DNA of 32,550 nucleotides. Origin: Streptomyces sp. TRM64462 (GTDB lineage: Bacteria; Actinomycetota; Actinomycetes; Streptomycetales; Streptomycetaceae). Of this stretch, positions 23,890-32,211 are shown in pieces (position 1 is the first letter of the stretch; each line of letters begins with the position of its first letter). The DNA lies in the NCBI RefSeq assembly GCF_013362995.1, contig NZ_JABWDV010000406.1, forward strand, positions 1 through 32,550. Reading direction: 5' to 3'. The notes beneath the pieces are model-generated. The model ran no database searches. It was not told the DNA's origin and saw nothing but the letters and a program-made list of their open reading frames with translations. A program made the translations under genes and the position numbers.

Positions 23890-24272
23890 CTTGCTCACTC
23901 AGCGTGGCGCCGACCGGGCGCCCCTCCACCCCCACATGCCCGGATCGGGCGGCTTCGACCACACCCATGTGTCCGGATTCATGGAGTCGTGTACGAAACA
24001 TTCCGGGCTCTCGGAGTCACCCGCCCACGCCACATGATCACTTTCTGATGACATCTCAACTGGTGCCCGGTCCGGGATCGGTGGCGCTGCCACTAATCTT
24101 TTCGCCGAGCACTTCGCCGCACCATTCCCCGTGCCCCGACCGCCACAAAGCGCCGGGAACACGGGGTCGATCGTGTCCGGGACCCGGACCGGTCGCCCGC
24201 CCCACAACGGCACCCGCGGCGAAGTCTCCGCACAGCGCCTCACCCCCGTGCCGGACCAGGAGTACGTCCCCC

Positions 24273-25874
24273 ATGAACCGCAAGACCTTGGTGCTGCCGG
24301 CCCTCATCGGCCTGCTGGCCCCCCTCCTCACCGCCTGCGGCAGTGAGCCGGGCGGCGCCGCCAGAGGCAACGCCATCGTCGTCGGCACCACCGACCAGTT
24401 CACCGCCACCGAGGACGCACCCGCCCCCTTCGACCCGGCCCACGCCTACGACACCGGCATCTGGAACGTACTCCGCCAGACCGTCCAGACCCTCATGCGC
24501 ACCCCCCGCGGCGGCGGCCTCCCCGTCCCCGACGCGGCGTCCGAGTGCCGGTTCACCGACCTCGCCAGCCAGAGCTACCGCTGCCTCCTCCGCGAAGACC
24601 TCACCTTCGCCGACGGCAAGCCCGTCACCGCCCAGGACGTGAAGTTCTCCATCGAACGCGTCCTCGCCATCAAGTCCGACAACGGAGCCGCGGGCCTGCT
24701 CGCCAACATCGACACCGTCGAGACCAAGGGCTACCGCGAGGTCGTCTTCCACCTCAGGACATCCGACGCCACCTTCCCGTACAAGCTGTCGACGCCCGTC
24801 GCCGGGATCGTCAGCAGCGACAGGTACGAGCCCGCCAAGCTCCGCGAAGGCTTCCAGGTCGACGGCTCCGGCCCGTACACCATGCGCCCCGAGGTCCGCG
24901 ACGGCCACGTCACCAGCGTCGTCTTCACCAAGAACCCCCACTACAAGGGCGACGTCAAACTCCGCAACGACCAGGTCGTCCTCCGCTCCTTCACGGACGC
25001 CCACACCATGGCCGAAGCCCTCGACGCCGGCGACATCGACATGATGACCCGCACCATGGAACCCGGCCAGATCGAGGAACTCGACGACAAGCCGAAGGAA
25101 GGCATCAAGCTCACCGAGGTCCCCGGCCTCGAGATCCGCTACCTCGCCTTCAACACCAAGGCCCCGTCCGTCGAGAACAAGGCCGTCCGCCAGGCCATGG
25201 CCGCCCTCGTCGACCGCGAGCAGCTCACCGCGAAGGTGTACGGCCCGACCGCCAAGCCCCTCTACTCGCTGATCCCGTCGACGATCGCCGCGCACCGCAA
25301 CTCGTTCTTCAACACATACGGCGAGCCCAGCCGCGACAAGGCCGCCGGCATCCTCCGCGACGCCGACGTCACCACCCCCGTCAAGCTGACCCTGCACTAC
25401 ACCACCGACCACTACGGCTCCGCCACCGCCGACGAGTTCGCCGCCCTGCGCGACCAGCTCAACGCGAGCAAGCTCTTCGACGTGACCCTCCAGGGCACCG
25501 AGTGGTCCACCTACCGCCCCGCCCAGAAGCGCGGCGACTACGCGGTCTACGGACTCGGCTGGTTCCCCGACTTCCCCGACCCCGACAACTACACCGCGCC
25601 GTTCCTCGACACCGACAACTTCCTCAACACGCCCTACGTGAGCGACGAGATCCGCGACCGGCTCATCCCGGAGTCCCGCCGCCAGGCCGACCGCACCGCC
25701 GCCACCCCCGCGTTCCAGCGGATCCAGGACATCGTCGCCGACGACGTCCCGGTGCTCCCGCTCTGGCAGGGCAAGCAGTACGTCGCCTCCCGCGACACCC
25801 TGACCGGCGTCGAATGGGCGCTCAACACCTCCTCGGACCTCCAGCTCTGGGAGCTCGGCCGAGGCACCGCCTGA
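24273..25874 (+). CDS. ABC-transporter solute-binding lipoprotein, family 5 (peptide/nickel type), first copy
   Basis: A 533-residue extracellular lipoprotein that would deliver an oligopeptide or similar ligand to an ABC importer. The signal is MNRKTLVLPALIGLLAPLL followed by the lipobox LTAC with Cys22. The mature protein has the SBP-5 landmarks LREDLTFADGKPVTAQDVKF, GSGPYTM, VRQAMAALVDREQL and a C-terminal DDVPVLPLWQGKQYV. AGGAG at 24258-24262 serves the ATG. A paralogue follows 61 nt downstream. No permease or ATPase gene is in the window, so it is either an orphan receptor or works with a transporter encoded elsewhere. The ligand is unknown. Confidence 0.9.
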   Translation: MNRKTLVLPALIGLLAPLLTACGSEPGGAARGNAIVVGTTDQFTATEDAPAPFDPAHAYDTGIWNVLRQTVQTLMRTPRGGGLPVPDAASECRFTDLASQSYRCLLREDLTFADGKPVTAQDVKFSIERVLAIKSDNGAAGLLANIDTVETKGYREVVFHLRTSDATFPYKLSTPVAGIVSSDRYEPAKLREGFQVDGSGPYTMRPEVRDGHVTSVVFTKNPHYKGDVKLRNDQVVLRSFTDAHTMAEALDAGDIDMMTRTMEPGQIEELDDKPKEGIKLTEVPGLEIRYLAFNTKAPSVENKAVRQAMAALVDREQLTAKVYGPTAKPLYSLIPSTIAAHRNSFFNTYGEPSRDKAAGILRDADVTTPVKLTLHYTTDHYGSATADEFAALRDQLNASKLFDVTLQGTEWSTYRPAQKRGDYAVYGLGWFPDFPDPDNYTAPFLDTDNFLNTPYVSDEIRDRLIPESRRQADRTAATPAFQRIQDIVADDVPVLPLWQGKQYVASRDTLTGVEWALNTSSDLQLWELGRGTA

Positions 25875-25935
25875 CCCCTGCTGTACCGGCCGTGCATGGG
25901 CCCGGTCGACGAAGAGATCCAGAGGCAAGGTTCCA

Positions 25936-27522
25936 GTGAAGGCACACAACAAGTGGCTGACGGCCCCGCTCGCAGCGGGGCTGGCGGCCGCCACGCTCAG
26001 CGGCTGCGGCACCGACAAGGACGCCGGCACCGGCGGCGCCGGCACGGTCGTCGTCGGCATCTCCGACAAGGTCATGGCGACCGACCCGGCCGCCGGCTAC
26101 GACCCCGGCTCCTGGCTGCTGTTCAACAACGTCTTCCAGTCCCTGCTGAGCTTCCCCAAGGGCGCCACCACGCCCCAGCCGGAAGCCGCCGACAAGTGCG
26201 AGTTCGACAAGGGCGCCAGCACCGTCTACACGTGCACCCTGCGCGACGGCCTGAAGTTCAGCAACGGCAACCCGCTGACCTCCGAGGACGTCAAGTTCTC
26301 CTTCGAACGCGCCCTCAAGATCGACGACCCGGACGGCCCCGGGCCGCTGCTGTCCACCATCGACACGATCGAGACGCCCGACGAGCGGACCGTCGTGTTC
26401 AAGCTCAAGGTGCCCGACGCGACCTTCCCCAGCAAGATCGCCTCCGGTGCCGGCTCCATCGTCGACCACCGCGCCTACCCCGGCGACGCCCTCCGCGGCG
26501 ACCACAAGGCCGTCGGCTCCGGCCCGTACAAGCTGGAATCCTTCAGCGACACGGAAGCCGTCTTCTCCGTCAACGCCGACTACAAGGGCACCGCCAAGGT
26601 CCGCAACACCGGCATCAAGCTGAAGTTCTACCAGGGCGACCGCAAGGCCCTCGCCGAAGGCCTCAAGAACGGCGACGTCGACGTCGCCTACCGAGGCCTC
26701 GCCGCAGCCGACATCAAGGAGCTCAACGGCTCCCCGACGGCCGGCCAGAAGGGCATCGAGGTCATCGAGGGCTCCAGCGCCGAAGTACAGCACCTCGTCT
26801 TCAACATGAAGGACCCCGTCGCCGGCAAGCTCGGCGTACGCCAGGCCATCGCCCACCTCGTGGACCGCGACGCCCTCGTCCAGGACGTCTACCAGTCCAC
26901 GGCCACCCCCCTGTACTCGATCGTCCCCGCCGGCATCCTCGGCCACAACACCGCCTTCTTCGACCGCTACGGCGACCGCCCCCAGCCCGACAAGGCCAAG
27001 AAGGCCCTGCGCGACGCCGGCTTCGACGACAAGGTCAAGCTCACCCTGTGGTCCACGCCCAGCCGCTTCGGCCCCGGCACCGACCAGCAGCTCCACGCCA
27101 TCGCCAAGCAGCTCAACAACAGCGGCCTGTTCGACGCCGACGTCCAGTCCGTCGAGTACGACCAGTACGAGAAGGACATCGAAGCCGGCAAGTACGGCGT
27201 CTACGTCAAGGGCTGGGTCCCCGACTACCCCGACCCGGACAACTTCACCCAGCCGTTCTTCGGCGAGGGCAACGTCCTCGGCAACCACTACGAGAACAAG
27301 AAGATCACCAACAAGATCATCCCGGACACGGCGGCCGCCGCCGACCGGACCTCGGCCCAGGACGAGTTCGCCAAACTCCAGAACCTCGTCGCCGAGGACC
27401 TCCCCATCCTCCCGCTCTGGCAGGCCAAGCAGTACGCCGTCGCCTACAACACCGTCAGCGGCCTGGAGTGGACCCTCGACGCGTCCACCGTCTTCCGCTT
27501 CTGGGAGATCAAGAAGGGCTGA
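25936..27522 (+). CDS. ABC-transporter solute-binding lipoprotein, family 5, second copy
   Basis: A 528-residue paralogue of the preceding lipoprotein. GTG start with AAGG 5 nt before it; signal MKAHNKWLTAPLAAGLAAAT and lipobox LSGC with Cys24. The shared blocks are in the same order: RDGLKFSNGNPLTSEDVKFS, GSGPYKL, VRQAIAHLVDRDALVQDVY, WVPDYPDPDNFTQPFF and EDLPILPLWQAKQYAV. It has more Lys and Gly near the lipobox than the first copy. The pair probably arose by tandem duplication and then diverged, perhaps for two ligands. It ends the transcription unit at a strong terminator. Confidence 0.9.
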   Translation: MKAHNKWLTAPLAAGLAAATLSGCGTDKDAGTGGAGTVVVGISDKVMATDPAAGYDPGSWLLFNNVFQSLLSFPKGATTPQPEAADKCEFDKGASTVYTCTLRDGLKFSNGNPLTSEDVKFSFERALKIDDPDGPGPLLSTIDTIETPDERTVVFKLKVPDATFPSKIASGAGSIVDHRAYPGDALRGDHKAVGSGPYKLESFSDTEAVFSVNADYKGTAKVRNTGIKLKFYQGDRKALAEGLKNGDVDVAYRGLAAADIKELNGSPTAGQKGIEVIEGSSAEVQHLVFNMKDPVAGKLGVRQAIAHLVDRDALVQDVYQSTATPLYSIVPAGILGHNTAFFDRYGDRPQPDKAKKALRDAGFDDKVKLTLWSTPSRFGPGTDQQLHAIAKQLNNSGLFDADVQSVEYDQYEKDIEAGKYGVYVKGWVPDYPDPDNFTQPFFGEGNVLGNHYENKKITNKIIPDTAAAADRTSAQDEFAKLQNLVAEDLPILPLWQAKQYAVAYNTVSGLEWTLDASTVFRFWEIKKG

Positions 27523-27549
27523 CCGACCCGGGCGGAACCCCACCCGACA

Positions 27550-27584
27550 CCGGTGCCCCCGTGGACACTCCACGGGGGCACCGG
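27550..27584. terminator. Bidirectional terminator between solute-binding and response-regulator genes
   Basis: A perfect 15-bp stem, 27550-27564 with 27570-27584, and a 5-nt loop, between convergent stop codons. Confidence 0.92.
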
Positions 27585-27602
27585 CACATCCGCACCCGTC
27601 CG

Positions 27603-28274
27603 CTACTGCGCGCCCGGACGCACCAGACCGCTCTCGTACGCGTACACGGCCGCCTGCACCCGGTCCCGCAGCCCCAGCTTCGTCAGCACATGACCCACAT
27701 GCGTCTTCACCGTCGTCTCCGACACGAACAGATCCGCCGCGATCTCCGCGTTCGACAACCCCCGCGCCACCAGCTTCAGCACCTCGACCTCACGCTCCGT
27801 CAGCGTGTTCAACGCGTCCGGCACCGGCTCCTCACCCGACGGCAGATGCCCCGCGTACTTGTCGAGCAGCCGCCGCGTGATACTCGGCGCCAGCATCGCC
27901 TCACCCGCCGCCACCACCCGGATCGCCTGCACCAGCTCGTTCGCCGGAGCGTCCTTCAGCAGAAACCCGCTCGCCCCCGCCCGCAACGCCTCCACCACAT
28001 ACTCGTCCAGATCGAACGTCGTCAGCACCAGCACCTTCGCCGGCCCGTCCCGCCCAGGACCCGTGATCTGCCGCGTCGCCTCCACACCGTCCATCCGGGG
28101 CATCCGGATGTCCATCAGCACCACATCCGGCTGCAACGCCCGCACCTGATCGAGCGCCTGAAGGCCGTCCCCGGCCTCACCCACCACCGCGATGTCCTGC
28201 TCCGCCTCCAGAATCATCCGGAAACCGGTACGCAGCAGCGGCTGGTCGTCGACCAGTAGGACGCGGATAGCCAC
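27603..28274 (-). CDS. NarL/FixJ-type response regulator, orphan
   Basis: A 223-residue DNA-binding response regulator. The receiver domain has Asp9-Asp10 (VDDQPLLR), phospho-acceptor Asp55 (LMDIRMPRMDG), the Thr pair in VLVLTTFD and Lys in GFLLKDAPANE. The C-terminal LuxR helix-turn-helix is LTEREVEVLKLVARGLSNAE then LFVSETTVKTHVGHVLTKLG. The GTG start has AAGGAG 6 nt before it, overlapping the stop codon of the nuclease gene 9 nt upstream, so it is co-transcribed and coupled. No histidine kinase gene is adjacent, unlike most NarL-type pairs, so its kinase is encoded elsewhere or it works without phosphorylation. All phosphorylation residues are intact. Targets unknown. Confidence 0.93.
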   Translation of the reverse strand: MAIRVLLVDDQPLLRTGFRMILEAEQDIAVVGEAGDGLQALDQVRALQPDVVLMDIRMPRMDGVEATRQITGPGRDGPAKVLVLTTFDLDEYVVEALRAGASGFLLKDAPANELVQAIRVVAAGEAMLAPSITRRLLDKYAGHLPSGEEPVPDALNTLTEREVEVLKLVARGLSNAEIAADLFVSETTVKTHVGHVLTKLGLRDRVQAAVYAYESGLVRPGAQ

Positions 28275-28283
28275 GGAAACTCC

Positions 28284-29144
28284 TTAAGGGATCGCCTGAC
28301 CCGCCTCATTCTGCCCCGACCCGCCCCCGCGCACCGACAACGGGTACACCGGGGGAGTCCCCCCGAACTCCGGACAGAACGCCTGGTGATCGCACCACCC
28401 GCACAGCTTCGTCGGCCGCGGCCGCCAGTCACCCGTCTCCGTCGCCCGCCGAATCGCGTCCCACAGCGCCAGCAGCTTCCGCTCCACCCGCCGAAGATCC
28501 GCCTCCACCGGGTCGTACGTCACCACATCACCGCTCCCCAGATACACCAGCTGCAACCGCCGCGGCAGCACCCCCTTCCACCGCCGCACCACCAACGCGT
28601 AGAACACCATCTGGAACAGCGCACCCTCGCTGTACTCCGCCCGCGGCGCCTTCCCCGTCTTGTAGTCGACGATCCGCACCTCACCCGTCGGCGCCACATC
28701 CACCCGGTCGATCACCCCCCGCAACCGCAGCCCCGACTCCAGCTCCGTCTCCACGAACAGCTCACGCTCCACCGGCTCCAGCCGCGTCGGATCCTCCAGC
28801 GTGAACCACCGCTCCACCAGCTGCTCCGCCTCCCGCAGCCACTGCGCCAGACGCTCCCCCTCCGGATCGTCCTCGAACAGCGCCCCCAGCTCCGGCCGCG
28901 ACTCCAGCAGCCGGTCCCACTGCCGCGGAATCAGCGCCCGCGCCTGCGGAGCCGTCCGCTCCGCGGCCGGCACATCGAAGAGCCGCTCCAGCACCGCATG
29001 CACCAGCGTCCCCCGCGTCGCCGCCGCACTCGGCTTCTCCGGCAGCTTGTCGATCACCCGGAACCGGTACAGCAAAGGACACTGCATGAAGTCGCTCGCC
29101 CGGGACGGCGACAGCGACGACGGGGGCCGCGGGCTCGTAGTCAT
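28284..29144 (-). CDS. RecB-family PD-(D/E)XK exonuclease with Fe-S cluster motif
   Basis: A 286-residue single-domain nuclease related to the C-terminal part of RecB/AddB and to Cas4. The catalytic residues are His49 (TRGTLVHAVLE), Asp146 (LRGVIDRVD), Asp160 and Lys162 (VDYKTGKAP), and the YAL motif near 182. Cys22 together with Cys248, Cys251 and Cys257 (LCGWCDHQAFCPE) forms an AddB/Cas4-like 4Fe-4S set. No helicase domain is present. The ATG at 29144 has a TAGGGT -10 box 7 nt upstream, so the mRNA is leaderless. It is followed by the response regulator and is divergent from the M50 protease gene. Role: probably DNA end processing or repair; not tested by sequence alone. Confidence 0.88.
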   Translation of the reverse strand: MTTSPRPPSSLSPSRASDFMQCPLLYRFRVIDKLPEKPSAAATRGTLVHAVLERLFDVPAAERTAPQARALIPRQWDRLLESRPELGALFEDDPEGERLAQWLREAEQLVERWFTLEDPTRLEPVERELFVETELESGLRLRGVIDRVDVAPTGEVRIVDYKTGKAPRAEYSEGALFQMVFYALVVRRWKGVLPRRLQLVYLGSGDVVTYDPVEADLRRVERKLLALWDAIRRATETGDWRPRPTKLCGWCDHQAFCPEFGGTPPVYPLSVRGGGSGQNEAGQAIP

Positions 29145-29151
29145 GGCTCAG

Positions 29152-29157
29152 ACCCTA
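29152..29157 (-). promoter_or_regulatory. -10 box TAGGGT, leaderless nuclease gene
   Basis: TAGGGT on the minus strand ends 7 nt before the ATG at 29144 and there is no ribosome site, so the mRNA should begin at the initiation codon. Confidence 0.6.
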
Positions 29158-29260
29158 CGACCCGCCACCGACAGCAAGCCGCATACCATCGACCACAGAC
29201 CCTCACACACTGCATGATCGACCAGGAAACCCCCCTCACCCTCCACATCGAAGGGCCCCC

Positions 29261-30451
29261 GTGAACCAGGACGACAGCGCAAAGCAGCGGCGCACCCGAG
29301 AACCCGGCGGTGGCATCCTCATGGGACGCGCCTTCGGCGTGCCCGTCTACGTCGCCCCCAGCTGGTTCCTCGTCGCCGCGCTCATCACCTGGGTCTTCGG
29401 CGGCCAGCTCGACCGGGTCCTCCCCGAACTCGGCAACGCGCGCTACCTCGTCTCCCTCTTCTTCGCCGTCGCCTTCTACGCCTCCGTCCTGGTCCACGAA
29501 CTCGCCCACACCGTCGCCGCACTCCGCTTCAAACTCCCCGTCCGCCGCATCCAGCTCCAGTTCTTCGGCGGCGTCTCCGAAATCGAGAAGGAGACCGAGA
29601 CCCCCGGCCGCGAATTCGTCCTCGCCTTCGTCGGCCCCCTCCTCTCCCTCGCCCTCGCCGGCCTCTTCTACGCCGGGATGAAAGCCGTCGAACCCGGCAC
29701 CGTCCCCGGCGTCCTCCTCGCCGGCCTGATGATCTCCAACCTCATCGTCGCCGCCTTCAACCTCCTCCCCGGCCTCCCCCTCGACGGCGGCCGCATGCTC
29801 CGCGCCGTCGTCTGGAAGATCACCGGCAAGCCCATGAGCGGCACCGTCGCCGCCGCCTGGGTCGGCCGCGCCCTCGCCGTCACCGTCCTCATCGGCCTCC
29901 CCCTCCTCACCCACACCGGAGCCCTCGGCAACACCACCGACGGCCTCAGTGGCATGGACACCGTCATGGACGCGCTCCTCGCCGCCATCCTCGCCGCCAT
30001 CATCTGGACCGGCGCCGGCAACAGCCTCCGCATGGCCCGCCTCCGCGAACACCTCCCCGAACTCCGCGCCCGCGCCCTCACCCGCCGCGCCGTCCCCGTC
30101 ACCTCCGACACCCCCCTCTCCGAGGCCCTCCGCCGCGCCAACGAAGCCGGAGCCCGCGCCCTCGTCGTCGTCGACGGCCACGGCGAACCCACCGCCCTCG
30201 TCCGCGAGACCGCCATCGTCGGCATCCCCCAGCACCGCCGCCCCTGGGTCGCCGTCAGCGGCCTCGCCCAGGACCTCACCGACGGCATGAGAGTCCCCGC
30301 AGAACTCGCCGGCGAAGCCCTCCTCGACCGACTCCGCGAAACCCCCGCCACCGAATACCTCGTCATCGAGGAGACCGGCGAGATCTACGGAGTCCTCTCC
30401 ACCGCCGACGTGGAACGCGCCTTCGTCCAGGCCATGGCCCGCCCCAGCTGA
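29261..30451 (+). CDS. Site-2-type M50 metalloprotease with CBS domains
   Basis: A 396-residue membrane protease that would cut within or near the membrane. The zinc motif HELAH is at residues 79-83 in the second to third membrane segment, and the third ligand Asp175 is in LLPGLPLDGGRML. Four to six hydrophobic segments are visible (about 30-47, 62-80, 119-140, 148-170, 192-212 and 230-250). The C-terminal CBS pair (about 275-390), with ARALVVVDGHGEPTALV and EYLVIEETGEIYGVLS, may sense adenine nucleotides. AAGGG precedes the GTG by 6 nt. A TACCAT -10-like box lies at 29184-29189. The natural substrate is unknown; it is not near an anti-sigma factor gene. Confidence 0.92.
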   Translation: MNQDDSAKQRRTREPGGGILMGRAFGVPVYVAPSWFLVAALITWVFGGQLDRVLPELGNARYLVSLFFAVAFYASVLVHELAHTVAALRFKLPVRRIQLQFFGGVSEIEKETETPGREFVLAFVGPLLSLALAGLFYAGMKAVEPGTVPGVLLAGLMISNLIVAAFNLLPGLPLDGGRMLRAVVWKITGKPMSGTVAAAWVGRALAVTVLIGLPLLTHTGALGNTTDGLSGMDTVMDALLAAILAAIIWTGAGNSLRMARLREHLPELRARALTRRAVPVTSDTPLSEALRRANEAGARALVVVDGHGEPTALVRETAIVGIPQHRRPWVAVSGLAQDLTDGMRVPAELAGEALLDRLRETPATEYLVIEETGEIYGVLSTADVERAFVQAMARPS

Positions 30452-30494
30452 CCACCCCCGCCGCACCACGTCACAGGCCCCCACCGAAGCCCGG

Positions 30495-30500
30495 TACCCT
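30495..30500 (+). promoter_or_regulatory. -10 box TACCCT, leaderless trmI
   Basis: TACCCT ends 6 nt before the trmI ATG and there is no ribosome site, so trmI is probably read from its own leaderless mRNA. Confidence 0.55.
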
Positions 30501-30506
30501 GGTCAC

Positions 30507-31418
30507 ATGTCCGAACCGACCGGTGCCGCCCGCCGACGCGGGCCCTTCAAGGTCGGGGACCAGGTCCAGCTCACCGACCCCAAGGGACGCCACTACACGT
30601 TCACGCTCGAAGCCGGGAAGAACTTCCACACCCACAAGGGTTCCTTCCCCCACGACGAGCTGATCGGCGCCCCCGAGGGCAGTGTTGTCCGAACCACGGG
30701 AAACGTCGCCTACCTCGCGCTGCGCCCCCTGCTCCCCGACTACGTCCTGTCCATGCCCCGCGGGGCCGCAGTCGTCTACCCGAAGGACGCGGGGCAGATC
30801 CTCGCCTTCGCCGACATCTTCCCCGGCGCCCGCGTCGTCGAAGCCGGCGTCGGCTCAGGCTCCCTCAGCAGCTTCCTGCTCCGCGCCATCGGCGACAGCG
30901 GCATGCTCCACTCCTACGAGCGCCGCGAAGACTTCGCCGACATCGCCAAGGCCAACGTGGAACGCTACTTCGGCGGCCCCCACCCCGCCTGGCAGCTCAC
31001 CGTCGGCGACCTCCAGGACAACCTCACCGACACCGACGTCGACCGCGTCATCCTGGACATGCTCGCCCCCTGGGAATGCCTCGAAGCGGTCTCCAAGGCC
31101 CTCGTACCCGGCGGCATCCTCTGCTGCTACGTCGCGACCACCACCCAGCTGGCCCGCACCGTGGAATCCATCCGCGAGATCGGCTGCTACGCCGAACCCC
31201 AGCCCTGGGAATCCATGATCCGCAACTGGCACGTCGAAGGCCTCGCCGTCCGCCCCGACCACCGCATGATCGGGCACACCGGCTTCCTCGTCACCGCCCG
31301 CCGCCTCGCCGACGGCGTCGAACCCCCCATGCGCCGCCGCCGCCCCGCCAAGGGCGCCTACGGCGAGGACTACGTCGGGTGGGGCGGAGGGAAAGAAGGA
31401 GCCCCCAACAAGGCCTGA
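30507..31418 (+). CDS. trmI: tRNA (adenine(58)-N1)-methyltransferase TrmI
   Basis: Methylates A58 in the T-loop of tRNA using S-adenosylmethionine, as a homotetramer. The 303-residue protein has the N-terminal beta domain with KGRHYTFTLEAGKNFHTHKG and HDELIGAPEGSVV, then the Rossmann domain with motif I VVEAGVGSGSLSSFLLRAI (residues about 110-128). The catalytic ILDMLAPWE follows (Asp near 173), then LVPGGILCCYVATTTQLA and the C-terminal TGFLVTARRL. In actinobacteria it is often next to the proteasome/Pup cluster (arc-dop-prcBA), which would lie to the right of this window. A strong terminator follows. Confidence 0.95.
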   Translation: MSEPTGAARRRGPFKVGDQVQLTDPKGRHYTFTLEAGKNFHTHKGSFPHDELIGAPEGSVVRTTGNVAYLALRPLLPDYVLSMPRGAAVVYPKDAGQILAFADIFPGARVVEAGVGSGSLSSFLLRAIGDSGMLHSYERREDFADIAKANVERYFGGPHPAWQLTVGDLQDNLTDTDVDRVILDMLAPWECLEAVSKALVPGGILCCYVATTTQLARTVESIREIGCYAEPQPWESMIRNWHVEGLAVRPDHRMIGHTGFLVTARRLADGVEPPMRRRRPAKGAYGEDYVGWGGGKEGAPNKA

Positions 31419-31438
31419 CACACCCGGCAACGCCACCA

Positions 31439-31484
31439 CGCCGCCGCCGAGTTCCCGTACCCACACGGAAACTCGGCGGCGGCG
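31439..31484 (+). terminator. Hairpin terminator after trmI
   Basis: A 20-nt arm, 31439-31458, pairs with 31465-31484 with one mismatch and a 6-nt loop, beginning 21 nt after the stop codon. Confidence 0.92.
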
Positions 31485-31593
31485 CCGTCATGTTCACCCC
31501 GCACCCCGCCGACACCCCCACCGTTCCCCCCTGCTGTGACATATGGCACGATGCTGGCCACCTCCCCCGCACAGCCCACAGGAGACACCCCGC

Positions 31594-32211
31594 GTGCAGA
31601 CCTCCGCCGTCCCGGACCTCGCGCACACCCCCGGCCTCGCGCACGGCCCCGACCTCGCGCACACCCACACCGGGCCCCTGCACTGGCTGGCCACCGCCAC
31701 CGCCATGGCCGCCGTCATCGCCGTCACCGGACTCCTCCAGCCGGATCCCGCCACCGCGACCCTTCCCGCCCACACCCACACGGCAGCCGCCCCCGGCACC
31801 ACGCCGACCCCCGCGGCCGCACCCGACGCCGACGCCGTCACCTATCCGCTGACCTGCGCCGGAGCACCCACCGTCATCGCCCACACCGCCACCGGCGATC
31901 TCGACGGAGACGGCACACCCGAAACCATCGCCGCGGCTCACTGCCAGGCAGGCTCAGGCACCCCGCCCCACGGCCTCTACGTCCTCACCCACAGCCGCGA
32001 CACCCACACCCCCCGCATCGTCGCCACCCTCGTCGACCCCGCCGAAGGCGTCAGCACCGCACAGCTCGCCGTCCGTGACGGCACCATCACCGCCACCCTC
32101 CTCGGCTACAGCACCCCCGACGTCCCCCGCTGCTGCCCCGACCGGCGCGACACCGTCAACTGGCGATGGACCGGCGGCACATTCCTCCGCACCGCCGGAG
32201 CAGCCGGTTAG
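31594..32211 (+). CDS. Membrane-anchored or secreted unknown protein next to an IS element
   Basis: A 205-residue unidentified protein. The GTG start has GGAG 9 nt upstream; an ATG at 31543 in the same frame lacks a ribosome site. A short N-terminal tail contains a threefold [D/G]LAHxx repeat. It is followed by a single hydrophobic segment, HWLATATAMAAVIAVTGLL, that could be a signal anchor. A Pro/Thr/Ala linker leads to an exported domain. There, TGDLDGDGTPETIAAAHCQ resembles an FG-GAP/VCBS calcium loop, and cysteines at about 93 and 122 and a CC pair near 182 may form disulfides. The TAG stop codon coincides with the left border of the insertion sequence, so the C-terminus may have been altered. 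Confidence 0.65.
   Translation: MQTSAVPDLAHTPGLAHGPDLAHTHTGPLHWLATATAMAAVIAVTGLLQPDPATATLPAHTHTAAAPGTTPTPAAAPDADAVTYPLTCAGAPTVIAHTATGDLDGDGTPETIAAAHCQAGSGTPPHGLYVLTHSRDTHTPRIVATLVDPAEGVSTAQLAVRDGTITATLLGYSTPDVPRCCPDRRDTVNWRWTGGTFLRTAGAAG
31615..31668 (+). repeat. Three-copy 18-bp in-frame tandem repeat
   Basis: Units at 31615, 31633 and 31651 share the core CCTCGCGCAC and encode Asp/Gly-Leu-Ala-His-x-x, before the hydrophobic segment of the unknown protein. Confidence 0.88.

Noticed and set aside
23860..24272. Short open frames between the HAD gene and the first lipoprotein
   Set aside because: They lack ribosome sites and recognisable domains, and overlap palindromic DNA.
28284..29144. Cas4 of a defence system
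   Set aside because: It shares the nuclease and cysteine pattern, but neither CRISPR nor other defence genes are adjacent; the neighbours are a response regulator and a membrane protease.
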